Assembly (NCBI RefSeq): GCF_021646685.1
Contig: NZ_JAKJHW010000006.1
Span: 210,446 to 274,445 of the forward strand
Length of the DNA stretch: 64,000 nucleotides
Reading direction: 5' to 3'
From: Pseudalkalibacillus salsuginis
GTDB taxonomy: Bacteria > Bacillota > Bacilli > Bacillales > Fictibacillaceae
Shown: one piece after another, positions 33,498-41,897 of the stretch
Layout: every line of letters begins with the position of its first letter
How positions within the stretch are numbered: the stretch's first letter is position 1
Notes under the pieces: model-generated
Told to the model about the DNA's origin: nothing
The model's input: only the letters and a program-made list of their open reading frames with translations
Databases searched by the model: none
Made by a program: the position numbers and the translations under genes

Positions 33498-34817
33498 ATG
33501 TTAAGCATGATCGGTTTGATCGGTGGTCTTATTTTATTGATTATACTGACGATGAGGGGAATGAACCTTCTTGTGGTAGCCCCGCTTTGTGCATTGTTTG
33601 TTGCTGTTTTGAGCGGTCTGCCGCTTTTTCCGCAATTGGTAGAGGAAGGTGGAGCGAATCTGGTCGGTAACTATATGGCCGGATTTTCAGGGTTTGTCGC
33701 GTCATGGTTTTTGATGTTCCTACTTGGAGCAATTTTCGGGAAAGTGATGGAGGATAGCGGTGCTGCTGACAGTGTTTCGAAATGGATTGTTGAAAAGCTC
33801 GGCATGAAACAGGCTGTCCTAGCGATTGTTATTGCGTGTGCTGTTTTGACATATGGAGGGGTAAGCTTGTTCGTCGTTGCCTTCTCAGTCTATCCGATGG
33901 CACTCAGTCTGTTCAAGCAAGCGGATCTCCCGCGGCGATTTATCCCGGCTGCACTCGCATTCGGGTCAGTAACGTTCACGATGACGTCTGCCGGTTCACC
34001 GGAAATCCAAAACTGGATTCCAATCGAATACCTGGGTACTTCACCATATGCTGGTTGGGAAGTCAGCCTGATCGTTGCGATTTTCATGGCTGTATTCGGG
34101 TATTGGTGGCTAAGGAGGATGATTGGAAAAGCAGTTTCGAAAGGAGAGCGGTTCGAAGCACGTGAAGACGATCCGAAGGTGGCGGAAAAGGAACTTCCTC
34201 ATCCAATCACAGGACTTATTCCTTTAGTGGTCGTTTTAATCATTTCATTCATTTTTCATGATTCCTTACAGCAATCCGCATTGATTGTCGCTTTGTTAGG
34301 CGGTGTCATTTCAGCTTATTTCTTGAACAGGAAATATTTCACCGATTTTTGGGAGGCTTTATCCGCCGGTACGCTGGGAGCCTTGATTGCTATTGGCAAC
34401 ACCGCTGCTGTTGTTGGATTCGGTGGCGTTGCAAAAGCAGTTCCTGCATTTGAAATGGCGGTCAGCGCTATGACAAGCATTCCGGGAAGTCCATTGATCG
34501 GCGGGGCAATCGCGGTCAGTGTGATTGCAGGTATGACCGGATCTGCGTCAGGTGGTCAAGCCATCGCTTTGCCGATCCTGGCACCTCATTACATGGACAT
34601 GGGGGTCAACGCTGAAGCCCTGCACCGTACAGTAGCCATCTCTTCCGGTGCTTTGGATTCACTCCCGCATAACGGGTATGTCGTTACCACTATACGGGCG
34701 ATTTGTGGAGAATCCCATAGTGCAGCATATGGAGCTGTCGGTGCTTTGACAGTCATCGTTCCGTTGATTGGACTGGCGCTTGCAGTGATTCTATTCTCAC
34801 TCGGAGTTGGCATTTAG
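33498..34817 (+). CDS. GntP-family permease, probable 3-hydroxybutyrate/short carboxylate uptake
   Basis: A 439-residue membrane protein with about 12 helices and family landmarks GKVMEDSGAADSVSKWIVEK, TSAGSPEIQNWIP and SGALDSLPHNGYVVTT. GntP carriers import gluconate or related carboxylates by proton symport. Here the next gene encodes 3-hydroxybutyrate dehydrogenase, so 3-hydroxybutyrate is the likely substrate (inference from context; B. subtilis yxjC and yxjF show the same pairing). AGGGAGGAT precedes the ATG. Expression should need sigma-54. Confidence 0.88.
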   Translation: MLSMIGLIGGLILLIILTMRGMNLLVVAPLCALFVAVLSGLPLFPQLVEEGGANLVGNYMAGFSGFVASWFLMFLLGAIFGKVMEDSGAADSVSKWIVEKLGMKQAVLAIVIACAVLTYGGVSLFVVAFSVYPMALSLFKQADLPRRFIPAALAFGSVTFTMTSAGSPEIQNWIPIEYLGTSPYAGWEVSLIVAIFMAVFGYWWLRRMIGKAVSKGERFEAREDDPKVAEKELPHPITGLIPLVVVLIISFIFHDSLQQSALIVALLGGVISAYFLNRKYFTDFWEALSAGTLGALIAIGNTAAVVGFGGVAKAVPAFEMAVSAMTSIPGSPLIGGAIAVSVIAGMTGSASGGQAIALPILAPHYMDMGVNAEALHRTVAISSGALDSLPHNGYVVTTIRAICGESHSAAYGAVGALTVIVPLIGLALAVILFSLGVGI

Positions 34818-34837
34818 GATAAAAAGGAGGAGCATTT

Positions 34838-35614
34838 GTGGTTAGGGATAAAGTTGTCTATATCACAGGAGCAGCGAGCGGAATCGGTTATGAACTTGCC
34901 TTATTATTTGCTGAACAAGGTGCAAAGGTCGCTCTCGTTGATTTGAATGAAGATGGGGTTAAGGAAGCGGCTCAAAAATTGAATGGAGAAGGGTATCAAG
35001 CAATCGGTTTACGCTGTGATGTAACAGTTGAAGAAGAGGTAAAACAGTCGATCGATCAGACTGTCGAGCAGTTTGGAAGTCTGGATATCCTGATCAATAA
35101 TGCAGGCTTGCAGCATATTGCATCAGTAGAGGAATTTCCGACAGAAAAGTTCGAGTTGTTGACACGAGTCATGCTCGTTGCACCATTTATTGCAATCAAG
35201 CATGCGATGCCCATCATGAAACGGCAAAAATTCGGACGGATCCTCAATATGTCCTCAATAAACGGATTAGTAGGGTTTGCTGGCAAAGCAGCTTACAACA
35301 GTGCGAAACACGGTGTGATCGGTCTGACTAAAGTGACGGCTATAGAGTCGGCAGAACATGGCGTGACCGTGAATGCTATCTGTCCAGGTTACATTGATAC
35401 GCCACTCGTTCAGAATCAATTGGAGGATCTTGCGAAAAATCGCGGGGTGACGAAAGAAAAAGTGATGGAGGATGTCATTTATCCACTTGTCCCCCAAAAA
35501 CGATTGTTATCCGTAAAAGAAGTCGCAGACTACACATTGTTCCTGGCTAGTGAAAAAGCAAAAGGAATTACAGGTCAGGCAGCCGTCATTGACGGTGGAT
35601 ACACAGCACAATAG
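34838..35614 (+). CDS. 3-hydroxybutyrate dehydrogenase
   Basis: Oxidises (R)-3-hydroxybutyrate to acetoacetate with NAD. The 258-residue SDR has TGAASGIG (residues 10-17), NNAGLQH (about 89-95), catalytic Ser near 141, YNSAKHG (Tyr/Lys, about 153-159) and CPGYIDTPLV, all typical of the hydroxybutyrate dehydrogenase subfamily. AAGGAGGAG lies 7 nt before the GTG at 34838, 20 nt after the permease stop. The two form one sigma-54 operon for use of poly- or 3-hydroxybutyrate. Confidence 0.9.
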   Translation: MVRDKVVYITGAASGIGYELALLFAEQGAKVALVDLNEDGVKEAAQKLNGEGYQAIGLRCDVTVEEEVKQSIDQTVEQFGSLDILINNAGLQHIASVEEFPTEKFELLTRVMLVAPFIAIKHAMPIMKRQKFGRILNMSSINGLVGFAGKAAYNSAKHGVIGLTKVTAIESAEHGVTVNAICPGYIDTPLVQNQLEDLAKNRGVTKEKVMEDVIYPLVPQKRLLSVKEVADYTLFLASEKAKGITGQAAVIDGGYTAQ

Positions 35615-35623
35615 CCTTTTGTT

Positions 35624-35654
35624 AAGGACACTTCAATTATGAAGTGTTCTTTTC
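35624..35654 (+). terminator. Operon terminator
   Basis: AAGGACACTTC pairs with GAAGTGTTCTT, then TTC. Confidence 0.85.
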
Positions 35655-35880
35655 GTTATGAGACCCTGTAACCACGAAAACAAGATTTTGAGGCACGCAT
35701 AGGAGCGTTATGAGACCTTGAAAACACGGAAAGGCGATTTTAAGGGACTCATAAAAGCGTCATGGGACCCTATAATCACGAAAGAACGATTTTGAGGGAC
35801 TCATAGGAGCGTCATGTGACCCTGAAACCACGAAAGAACAATTTTGAGGGACTCATAAGAGCGTCATGAGACCCTGAATA
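35655..35880. repeat. 52-nt hairpin array, about four units
   Basis: Units of about 52 nt: GGGACTCATA, a GAGCGT linker, TCATGAGACCC (pairing with the first part), then a spacer ACCACGAAAGAACGATTTT. Four hairpins centre near 35705, 35757, 35809 and 35861. A short GAGAAAAGGAAGAATAC duplication follows at 35890-35920. Confidence 0.85.
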
Positions 35881-35923
35881 CAAGGAAGAATACGAGAAAA
35901 GGAAGAATACGAGAAAAGGAAGA

Positions 35924-36202
35924 GCCGAATTATTCAAAGTTCATAGCAAAACTGGATCCAGCTCGGGAGAAATATCTTTTATTTTACCTAAAGGGTTTCC
36001 ATGCTGGGTGAAGATTGAAAAGGAACCTGATGGACAGATAACAGACCGCACATATATAGTGGATCAAGAGGGGATTGTTTTTCACCAACATGACATTTCC
36101 TCTCTCGAACCGACCTATGAACAGTTTTATTACGGAATAGGGAAGATCTCACGTAAATTGATGAAGAAAATGTTTCTGAACTATACCTATTTCCGGATTT
36201 AA
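35924..36202 (+). pseudogene. 5'-truncated ORF remnant of unknown identity
   Basis: An open frame without start runs from the end of the repeat array (AELFKVHSKTGSSSG) through ILPKGFPCWVKIEKEPDGQI and VDQEGIVFHQHDISS to a stop at 36202. A GTG at 36008 could start a 64-residue piece but has only a weak upstream site (GCTGG). The array appears to have removed the front of the gene. Family not recognised. Confidence 0.4.
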
Positions 36203-36289
36203 AGGTTTTTTTATGTAGGACCCAGAAGGATTTAGCCGTTCAAATATGAGGAATATATTAATAAAAATCAACTGTAATAAGGAGCAGTC

Positions 36290-37003
36290 ATGAAAAAACT
36301 TATAGTGACTATCATTGCTTGTTTCGTCATCGTAGTGTCATTGCTTTACGGTACATGGGAATTGTCAAATGCACGGAGTTTCCAATTGTTCGGGGATCTT
36401 GTGGACAAAGTTGAAACAGATCAAAAAGTTGTAGCGCTGACATTCGACGATGGACCAACTGAAAAGACCAATGAAATCTTACGGATCCTTGATAAAAAAG
36501 ATGTGTTGGTAACCTTCTTTTTGAATGGCGACAGTATCGAACAATATCCTGATGAAACGAAAGCAATCATCGATGCAGGACATGAAATCGGGAACCATAC
36601 CTATTCGCATCAGAGGATGGTGTTCAAATCCTATTCAACAGTGAAAGCCGAAGTCGATCGGACGGAAGAATTGATCGAAGCCGCCGGATATGAAGAGAAG
36701 ACCCATTTCAGACCTCCATACGGGAAGAAGCTGCTGTTACTGCCGTATTATTTGAACAAGAAAGATATGAAAACCATCATGTGGAATATCGAGCCTGACT
36801 CCTATGCCGAAATTGCGGGGGATGCGACTAAAATCGTCGATCACGTGGACGAAAGGATCGAACCTGGGTCGATCATCCTCCTTCACGTCATGTATAACAA
36901 CGAAAAAAGGGAATCCCTCGAGGCAGTCGAAGGTATAATCGATTCATTACATGAGCAAGGATACACATTCAAAACTGTGACTGAGCTTTTGGAGTATGAA
37001 TAG
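36290..37003 (+). CDS. Membrane-anchored polysaccharide deacetylase (NodB domain)
   Basis: Removes acetyl groups from cell-wall or chitin-like sugars outside the membrane. The 237-residue protein has an N-terminal anchor or signal (residues about 4-21) and a NodB domain with TFDDGP (51-56, catalytic base and metal Asp), HTYSH (H103, H107 metal ligands) and RPPYG (near 143). LLHVMYNNEKRE supplies the later His. AAGGAGCAG precedes the ATG. Bacillus has several such enzymes (PdaA/PdaB/YlxY and others); which one this matches is unclear. Confidence 0.9.
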   Translation: MKKLIVTIIACFVIVVSLLYGTWELSNARSFQLFGDLVDKVETDQKVVALTFDDGPTEKTNEILRILDKKDVLVTFFLNGDSIEQYPDETKAIIDAGHEIGNHTYSHQRMVFKSYSTVKAEVDRTEELIEAAGYEEKTHFRPPYGKKLLLLPYYLNKKDMKTIMWNIEPDSYAEIAGDATKIVDHVDERIEPGSIILLHVMYNNEKRESLEAVEGIIDSLHEQGYTFKTVTELLEYE

Positions 37004-37014
37004 AAGAAACGAGA

Positions 37015-37038
37015 GGACAGGTCACGGCGGACCAGTCC
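37015..37038. terminator. Shared terminator between convergent genes
   Basis: GGACAGGTC pairs with GACCAGTCC (one mismatch) around ACGGCG, followed by TTTCCCTTT on the plus strand. Confidence 0.6.
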
Positions 37039-37046
37039 TTTCCCTT

Positions 37047-37307
37047 TCAGTCGATGATCATATCATTCTGAAGATCTAAAATACGGGCCATTACACGCTG
37101 GATCACTTCGCGTTGTTGTGGAGTTGAACTATGCGAAACCTTTTGCAGCTCCAGATATACTTCTTCAAGCTGCTGCTGGGCACTAGAATAAGCAGCTGCT
37201 TCAATCTGAGGCTCTTGCCGATTGTATAATTCATTTTGTTCAGATGCATGTTCGATCACTTGCTCTGCGCGATTTAGGAAAGTCCGTAAAGATTCATGTT
37301 CTGTCAT
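37047..37307 (-). CDS. DUF2524 (YtzC-like) protein
   Basis: An 86-residue all-helical soluble protein. AEQVIEHASEQNELYNRQEP and AQQQLEEVYLELQKVSHSST fit the DUF2524/YtzC family of Bacillus, function unknown. AAGGAGGAA sits 8 nt before ATG 37307; the in-frame ATG at 37337 would include that site inside the gene and is rejected. Confidence 0.75.
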   Translation of the reverse strand: MTEHESLRTFLNRAEQVIEHASEQNELYNRQEPQIEAAAYSSAQQQLEEVYLELQKVSHSSTPQQREVIQRVMARILDLQNDMIID

Positions 37308-37478
37308 TTGGGCTTCCTCCTTCAAAAAGTTGTACATATAGTGTGTTATAGCAAGTCGAATAATATGTGTAGGGTTCTGGACATTCGCATAATTTTTCAG
37401 ACTTCCATATTTGTCCCTATCATCAAGGTTTTTCAGAACATAATGTATTAGTGACTAGATAATAAGGAGGCTGAAAAC

Positions 37479-37652
37479 ATGAGCGATGGAAAAATCAGAA
37501 GAGGCGGTAAAGGTTTCACTTTAATCGTGGTTTTATTTATCCTACTGATTATTGTAGGAGCTTCTTATGGCGGCGGCTATGGATATGGCGGTGGCTATGG
37601 CGGTGGCTGTGGCTGTGACGGATATGGATATGGCGGCGGCTTTGGCTGGTAA
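37479..37652 (+). CDS. YjcZ-family sporulation-type peptide
   Basis: A 57-residue peptide with a basic N-terminus (SDGKIRRGGKG), one membrane helix (FTLIVVLFILLIIVG) and a Gly/Tyr-rich tail (GGGYGYGGGYGGGCGCDGYG). This is the pattern of YjcZ-type sporulation proteins. AAGGAGGCTG lies about 7 nt before the ATG. The tail can be misread as an Ala-rich ORF on the other strand. A hairpin follows. Confidence 0.8.
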   Translation: MSDGKIRRGGKGFTLIVVLFILLIIVGASYGGGYGYGGGYGGGCGCDGYGYGGGFGW

Positions 37653-37670
37653 TTTGTAATACAAAAAAAC

Positions 37671-37702
37671 AGATGGATGGCTATTTGCCGCCATCTGTTC
37701 AG
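37671..37702 (+). terminator. Hairpin after the YjcZ-like gene
   Basis: ACAGATGG pairs with CCATCTGT; the T run after it is short. Confidence 0.55.
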
Positions 37703-37816
37703 CTGTATTTTCATATTTACCAGAAGTCAAGGGTTGACCACAGCGGTCGCCCTTTTCATCTTAACTATTGAAAAGTATAATAAAACTATTTCCAATGAAG
37801 ATGGGAGGACCTGTTC

Positions 37817-38551
37817 ATGGAATTACATAAGATTGAACTTGTTGCTGATTGGCTGAAAAATGCTCATCATACAGTCATCCTTACTGGAGCCGGGATGTCG
37901 ACGGAAAGTGGTATACCGGATTTCCGATCCAGAGAAGGCTGGTGGAAGAAAATCGACCCGATGACAGTTTCTACAATAGAGGCACTTGAAAACGAATATG
38001 AGATGTTCCATGGCTTTTACAGCTTAAGGTTGGAAGATTTGACAACCTGTCAACCACATAAAGGTCATAAGCTTTTATCTGAATGGGAGGAGCAAGGGTT
38101 TGTTAGCGGGATCATTACACAAAATGTAGATGGATTTCACCAGGAAGCGGGAAACCAAACGGTTCATGAACTTCACGGTTCCCTACGATCGATCTTTTGC
38201 TCAACCTGTGGACATCCTGCTGATGAAGAAGCTTTTTTGAATCAGAAAGCTTGTTCAGAGTGTCAAGGGCATTTACGGCCTGATATTGTCCTGTTCGGTG
38301 AAATGCTGCCGCAAGAGGTATGGGGACAAGCCATCCGATTGATCGAGGAATCAGATCTATTGATCGTCATCGGCTCGAGCCTTCAAGTTTCCCCCGCGAA
38401 CGAACTGCCTTTTTTAACAGATGGAAAAAAGGTGATCATAAATAATGAGGCAACACTTTTACATGATCAATTCGATTTACAGCTTGTAGGAAGAGCTGGG
38501 GACGTTCTCGAAGTGATCAATAAGCAAATGAAAGGAGGGGAGCTTACATGA
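37817..38551 (+). CDS. NAD-dependent protein deacylase (sirtuin)
   Basis: Removes acyl groups from lysines using NAD. The 244-residue protein has GAGMSTESGIPDFRS (about 24-38), TQNVDGFHQ (about 99-107), the catalytic ELHG His and a zinc tetrad CSTC...CSEC (about 131-155), then GSSLQVSPAN. It resembles B. subtilis SrtN. GGGAGGACC precedes the ATG. Its stop overlaps the start of the DUF2164 gene (ATGA), so the two are translationally coupled. Confidence 0.93.
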   Translation: MELHKIELVADWLKNAHHTVILTGAGMSTESGIPDFRSREGWWKKIDPMTVSTIEALENEYEMFHGFYSLRLEDLTTCQPHKGHKLLSEWEEQGFVSGIITQNVDGFHQEAGNQTVHELHGSLRSIFCSTCGHPADEEAFLNQKACSECQGHLRPDIVLFGEMLPQEVWGQAIRLIEESDLLIVIGSSLQVSPANELPFLTDGKKVIINNEATLLHDQFDLQLVGRAGDVLEVINKQMKGGELT

Positions 38552-38808
38552 TGGGTCTTAAAATACCGAAGGAAGAGCGCGATCAATTGGTCAAGAACAT
38601 TCAGGGATATTTCATCGATGAACGTGGAGAAGAAATTGGAGACCTTGCTGCTGGGCTCATGCTGGACTTTATTCTGAAAGATGTCGGGCCTTATTTGTAT
38701 AACCAGGGTGTACGCGATGCGAAAAAACTCGTTCAAGAGAAAATGTTCAATGTTGAAGAAGATATGGACGCCCTCCAGCGACCGATCGAATTACATAAAC
38801 GTTATTAA
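38548..38808 (+). CDS. DUF2164 family protein
   Basis: An 86-residue helical protein (ERDQLVKNIQGYFIDERGEE, then GLMLDFILKDVGPYLYNQGV) matching DUF2164, function unknown. AAAGGAGGGG lies upstream within the sirtuin gene; ATG 38548 or ATG 38551 may be used. Overlap with the sirtuin suggests a joint role, but none is established. A terminator follows at 38878. Confidence 0.85.
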   Translation: MMGLKIPKEERDQLVKNIQGYFIDERGEEIGDLAAGLMLDFILKDVGPYLYNQGVRDAKKLVQEKMFNVEEDMDALQRPIELHKRY

Positions 38809-38872
38809 TTCAAAAACTGAATAGGATTAAATCTTCCATTTTCCAACTTATTTTTATATGGAATAATGAAGT

Positions 38873-39025
38873 TCAAGAGGCCGGCCACTTTGATGGGACG
38901 GTCTTTTTCATGTGTAGAGGTCTCTCATGAAGAACAACCATCCTGTATGTATCGAGGGCTTCCACTACTTGATCCATGTTTGTCGGGACAAATCCTGCTG
39001 AATTTGTTTTTACAACGTAGTGCAT
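38873..39025 (-). CDS. Doubtful 50-residue ORF
   Basis: Reads MHYVVKTNSAGFVPTNMDQV onward to a stop at 38873. Composition looks protein-like, but GGAG is only 2 nt from the ATG and it overlaps a plus-strand terminator. The 555-nt stretch 38809-39364 otherwise contains this terminator, a GCTGGA/TCCAGC hairpin at 39240-39257 and no convincing gene. Confidence 0.2.
   Translation of the reverse strand: MHYVVKTNSAGFVPTNMDQVVEALDTYRMVVLHERPLHMKKTVPSKWPAS
38878..38908 (+). terminator. Terminator of the sirtuin-DUF2164 pair
   Basis: AGGCCG (38878-38883) pairs with CGGTCT (38899-38904) around an inner CC/GG pair, followed by T5. Confidence 0.65.
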
Positions 39026-39364
39026 TTCTCCGAATCACAGGTCAGGATATTGTTGTCAGATAACCATTGTGAATAATCCTTGGCTGTCAGGCATGTAATA
39101 AATAAAATAACGAAAAAATACTGCAATTGCAATGAAGATTGCCCTTTCAGTCCTAAATTATCTAAAATGATTTTCAGAATTGTTGACATCCTTTCCATAC
39201 CCATCTATAATTGCAGCAAATTTCATAAAGCTTAGGGAAGCTGGATGAGTTTCCAGCCTTGAAATGACAGTCAATCCACCTGAAAAAGGGATAAGGTAAC
39301 GGAACTGAAGAGGGTCATCGCAACATTCCATTAAAAGGGAATCCATCTTTAAGGAGGAATTTTA

Positions 39365-39517
39365 GTGAGAAAGAAGAATTCTGAAACACCAAGACCGGAC
39401 CATGACCAAGAAGTGATTCGTGCCATGACTGATAAAGAAATTGAAGCTTTTCACAGAAAAACATATGAAAAATATTTTCGGGAAGCGAAACAAAGAAAAA
39501 GCACCCGTAGAAAATAG
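39365..39517 (+). CDS. 50-residue highly charged protein
   Basis: GTG start with AAGGAGGA 6 nt upstream, a near-perfect site. The protein is almost all charged or polar (RKKNSETPRPDHDQEVIRAM, KEIEAFHRKTYEKYFREAKQ) and probably helical. It ends 11 nt before the gamma-glutamylcyclotransferase gene, so they are probably co-transcribed. Not recognised. Confidence 0.65.
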   Translation: MRKKNSETPRPDHDQEVIRAMTDKEIEAFHRKTYEKYFREAKQRKSTRRK

Positions 39518-39528
39518 AGGTAAAAGTA

Positions 39529-39918
39529 GTGAAGAATGAGATGCTGCATTTGGTGTTTGTTTACGGAACACTCCGCAAGAATGAATGTAATGCCCATGTG
39601 TTGGGGAATGCGAAATGCATTTCCAGTAATGCCTGGATCCATGGGACATTATTTGATACTGGATTCGGGTATCCAGCAATAACTTTATCGGATTCGGGTA
39701 AAGTTTACGGAGAGATTTATGAGGTGAAGGCTGAAGATCTCCCAAAGCTGGATGAACTTGAGGGATATATAGGACCTGGAGCTGACAACCTGTACGAACG
39801 TAAAAATTGCTTAGTCATGACTGAAGGGGGACCAGTCGAAGTGATCATTTACACTGTCGATCATAACCGGGATTTATGTAAAAAGGTGATTTCGAGTGGC
39901 GATTGGCTTAGACGATAG
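39529..39918 (+). CDS. Gamma-glutamylcyclotransferase-like (GGCT/AIG2) protein
   Basis: A 129-residue GGCT-fold protein with the substrate loop VFVYGTLRKNE (residues 9-19) and the LDELEGY segment with the conserved Glu near residue 77. The family releases 5-oxoproline from gamma-glutamyl compounds. GTG start at 39529 after AGAGGTAAAAG. An operon with the small charged protein is likely. A link with the 5-oxoprolinase genes 11 kb away is possible in metabolism only. Confidence 0.85.
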   Translation: MKNEMLHLVFVYGTLRKNECNAHVLGNAKCISSNAWIHGTLFDTGFGYPAITLSDSGKVYGEIYEVKAEDLPKLDELEGYIGPGADNLYERKNCLVMTEGGPVEVIIYTVDHNRDLCKKVISSGDWLRR

Positions 39919-39926
39919 ACTAGATT

Positions 39927-39951
39927 ACCATCCGATACCGGGTGGTTTTTT
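39927..39951 (+). terminator. Intrinsic terminator
   Basis: ACCATCCG pairs with CGGGTGGT (one mismatch pair) around ATAC, then T6. Confidence 0.85.
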
Positions 39952-40030
39952 AATGGAGAAACCTATGAATATCCCAGAGGAAAGGTAGGTTAGTACTGGA
40001 TATCTCCAGGGTTTATTAGCAATGCGTAAA

Positions 40031-40534
40031 TTAAATGGACTTGATTGTATACACATCAAGTTGACGATCCCACTTGGTGATCCGTGTTTCCTTCTGCATA
40101 CCAATTCTGGTGGCCACAGCTGCCGATGGGGCATTTTCTGGCGCTATCAGTGAAACAAGTTTCGGGTACTTGCATTTTTGAAGGCCGTATTTGAGGCAAG
40201 CATATGCTGCTTCTGTAGCATAGCCTTTCCCCCAATGGTCCCTTACAAACAAATAGCCGATTTCCATCACTACCTCCCCATCGATTTTCTGAGGGACGAT
40301 ACCGCATTGACCGATAAATTCACCGGTTTCCTTCAACTCCACTGCCCATAAACCGACGTTGTAAGCATTGTAGTTATTATGATTCCAAGCAATCCATTCT
40401 TTTGCATCCTGTTCGGATTTAGTAGAAGGATAAAATTTCATCGCCACTGGATCGGAAAAGATTTTCATTAAATTTGAGAGATCACTTTTCCGGATAGGAC
40501 GTAGCTTCAACCGCTCAGTCCGTAGTTCAAACAT
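40031..40534 (-). CDS. RimJ/RimL-like GNAT N-acetyltransferase
   Basis: A 167-residue GNAT protein: MFELRTERLKLRPIRKSDLS start, acetyl-CoA loop VRDHWGKGYATEAAYACLKY (about 101-120) and a C-terminal RIGMQKETRITKWD. AGGGGGGAG lies 5 nt before ATG 40534; a 20-codon extension is not supported. Substrate unknown. Confidence 0.88.
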   Translation of the reverse strand: MFELRTERLKLRPIRKSDLSNLMKIFSDPVAMKFYPSTKSEQDAKEWIAWNHNNYNAYNVGLWAVELKETGEFIGQCGIVPQKIDGEVVMEIGYLFVRDHWGKGYATEAAYACLKYGLQKCKYPKLVSLIAPENAPSAAVATRIGMQKETRITKWDRQLDVYTIKSI

Positions 40535-40608
40535 AGACTCCCCCCTAAAATACTCACAATATAGTCCGCCAAACTCATTATACGTCAGCACCAATATACT
40601 ATACAGCA

Positions 40609-40682
40609 GTGCCTACAGCAGTGCCAGGCACCAAATGAAACCTCAACAGCGGCAACGGTTTTGAGATGGTGCCAGGCACCGA
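40609..40682. repeat. 48-nt-spaced GTGCCAGGCACC palindromes
   Basis: GTGCCAGGCACC copies start at 40621 and 40669, exactly 48 nt apart, with an extra GTGCC at 40609. The palindrome is shared with arrays at 56448 and 58119, but the spacer differs. Confidence 0.7.
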
Positions 40683-40685
40683 TGA

Positions 40686-41085
40686 TCAACCGCGTAAGAT
40701 GAGGAAGGAGAGGAACCAGACAGCATGGTTTTGTTCGTCTGCAGATGCTCGACGGAATATGTCTTTCAGGTAAGGTGAGCGGGCTTTGTCAGCGATGTCC
40801 TGGTAAAAGTCTGCTGTTTCCTGTTCATCAACAAAAGATGCACGGAGACCTTTCTGATAATCATCGGGGCATTCCTCTGTTATTTCTGGCTCTGGCTGCC
40901 GGCCTGTCAGAGTAGATCTGCACAAACGTCTGAAAGTGCCTGATTTCATTGATTTGCTCCCTTTCTGTCTTATCGGGTGCATTCCTAGCTAATTTTTCAT
41001 AACATTGGATGGCACTGTATTCACCATTGATCGCTTTTTGTATATCTTTTATTAACTCCATCAATTCCATCGGTTGTCGATACAT
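40686..41085 (-). pseudogene. Ferritin-like domain protein split by a frameshift
   Basis: The front part (MELMELIKDIQKAINGEYSA to FQTFVQIYS) and the back part (TLTGRQPEPEITEECPDDYQ to AVWFLSFLILRG) lie in two frames joined near 40910. Together they form one ferritin-like protein of about 130 residues with the four-helix iron ligands (GEYSAIQCYE, DEQETADFYQDIAD, DEQNHA). The break needs a 1-nt insertion or 2-nt deletion. It may be a real pseudogene or a sequence error. Confidence 0.75.
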
Positions 41086-41242
41086 TTACATATGACAAAC
41101 ACCTCCGAAATTTTCTTTGGTATCATATGCCCATGCCCCATCTTATGTGATATTCCATGGTTCCCTATAAAAATCACTCATGTTCATTTCAATTTTCCCA
41201 TAAATTAGATTATGCAAAAAGTACTGGCTAGGAGGGAACGCA

Positions 41243-41497
41243 TTGAAAACTGAAGAAGCGCGCTTACGTGACATTCAAGCTATGGCATTTCATGTGATGG
41301 ACGATATTCACTTGAACAAGACACCAAGGAATGAAAAAGATCTGAAGACCGCAGTGGATTACTTATCGAGAGCGGTGGGGATGTTTGCAGATCCTAGTAA
41401 ATGTGTCTCACTGGATTATGTCGAGGAAAAAGTAAGCAAAGCCTATCAACTTATCGTAAAGAAAAAACGTGTCCAGAAAACGCTAAAGGTGAATTGA
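41243..41497 (+). CDS. 84-residue hypothetical protein
   Basis: TTG start at 41243 preceded by TAGGAGGGAACG, a strong ribosome site. The protein is soluble, helical and basic at the C-terminus (VSKAYQLIVKKKRVQKTLKV). No motif recognised. Followed by a weak GAGAG/CTCTC hairpin. Confidence 0.6.
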   Translation: MKTEEARLRDIQAMAFHVMDDIHLNKTPRNEKDLKTAVDYLSRAVGMFADPSKCVSLDYVEEKVSKAYQLIVKKKRVQKTLKVN

Positions 41498-41897
41498 GTT
41501 GTATGAGAGGGTTCCAGAGGTGGGGCTCTCTTATTTATAGTGGAATAAAGAAAACTTGCCATAGCCAAGCCTTGGTGGAAAGCTGAGCCTCAGTTGCACT
41601 GATACTTCGTTCGTAAACTTTTCTGCTGCGCCGGTTAGCTGCATCGCTGAAAAATTATAATTTTTTTAACGGAAAATATAGACCGGCTCAAGAGGAGCCA
41701 GTCCATTCAAAGGGGAGGTAGGATAATTGTTAGGGGGAACCTGACTTCAAAATATAAGTTCAAAGGAACCTCCTACTAATATAGACGGAGGACTTTAAAA
41801 TAAGTTGCAGGAAATTTCAAGTTAATTAGAGAAATATATATGAAGAAGCGAACAAGGGTTCCTTTTGTTTGTTTACAAATGAGGAGGTATTTAGAAT
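41498..41897. other. Gene-free stretch with a weak hairpin and repeat fragments
   Basis: Contains GAGAG...CTCTC (41505-41530) followed by TTATTT, and a CTTTTCTGCTGCGCCGGTTA fragment (near 41620-41640) similar to the left border of hairpin element F. Several AGGAGG-like tracts follow around 41710-41790, without an ORF I can support. The isochorismatase gene begins at 41898. Confidence 0.4.

Noticed and set aside
35655..35880. Possible CRISPR array
   Set aside because: The units are conserved over their full 52 nt with no unique spacers, and no cas gene is in the window.
37542..37730. Minus-strand Ala/Ile-rich ORF
   Set aside because: It is the complement of the Gly/Tyr-rich tail codons of the YjcZ-like peptide.
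38866..39063. 65-residue ORF behind DUF2164
   Set aside because: It reads through an intrinsic terminator, has no ribosome site and no family features.
39010..39204. 64-residue minus-strand ORF with a hydrophobic stretch
   Set aside because: No ribosome site at either ATG and no downstream terminator; left out as unsupported.
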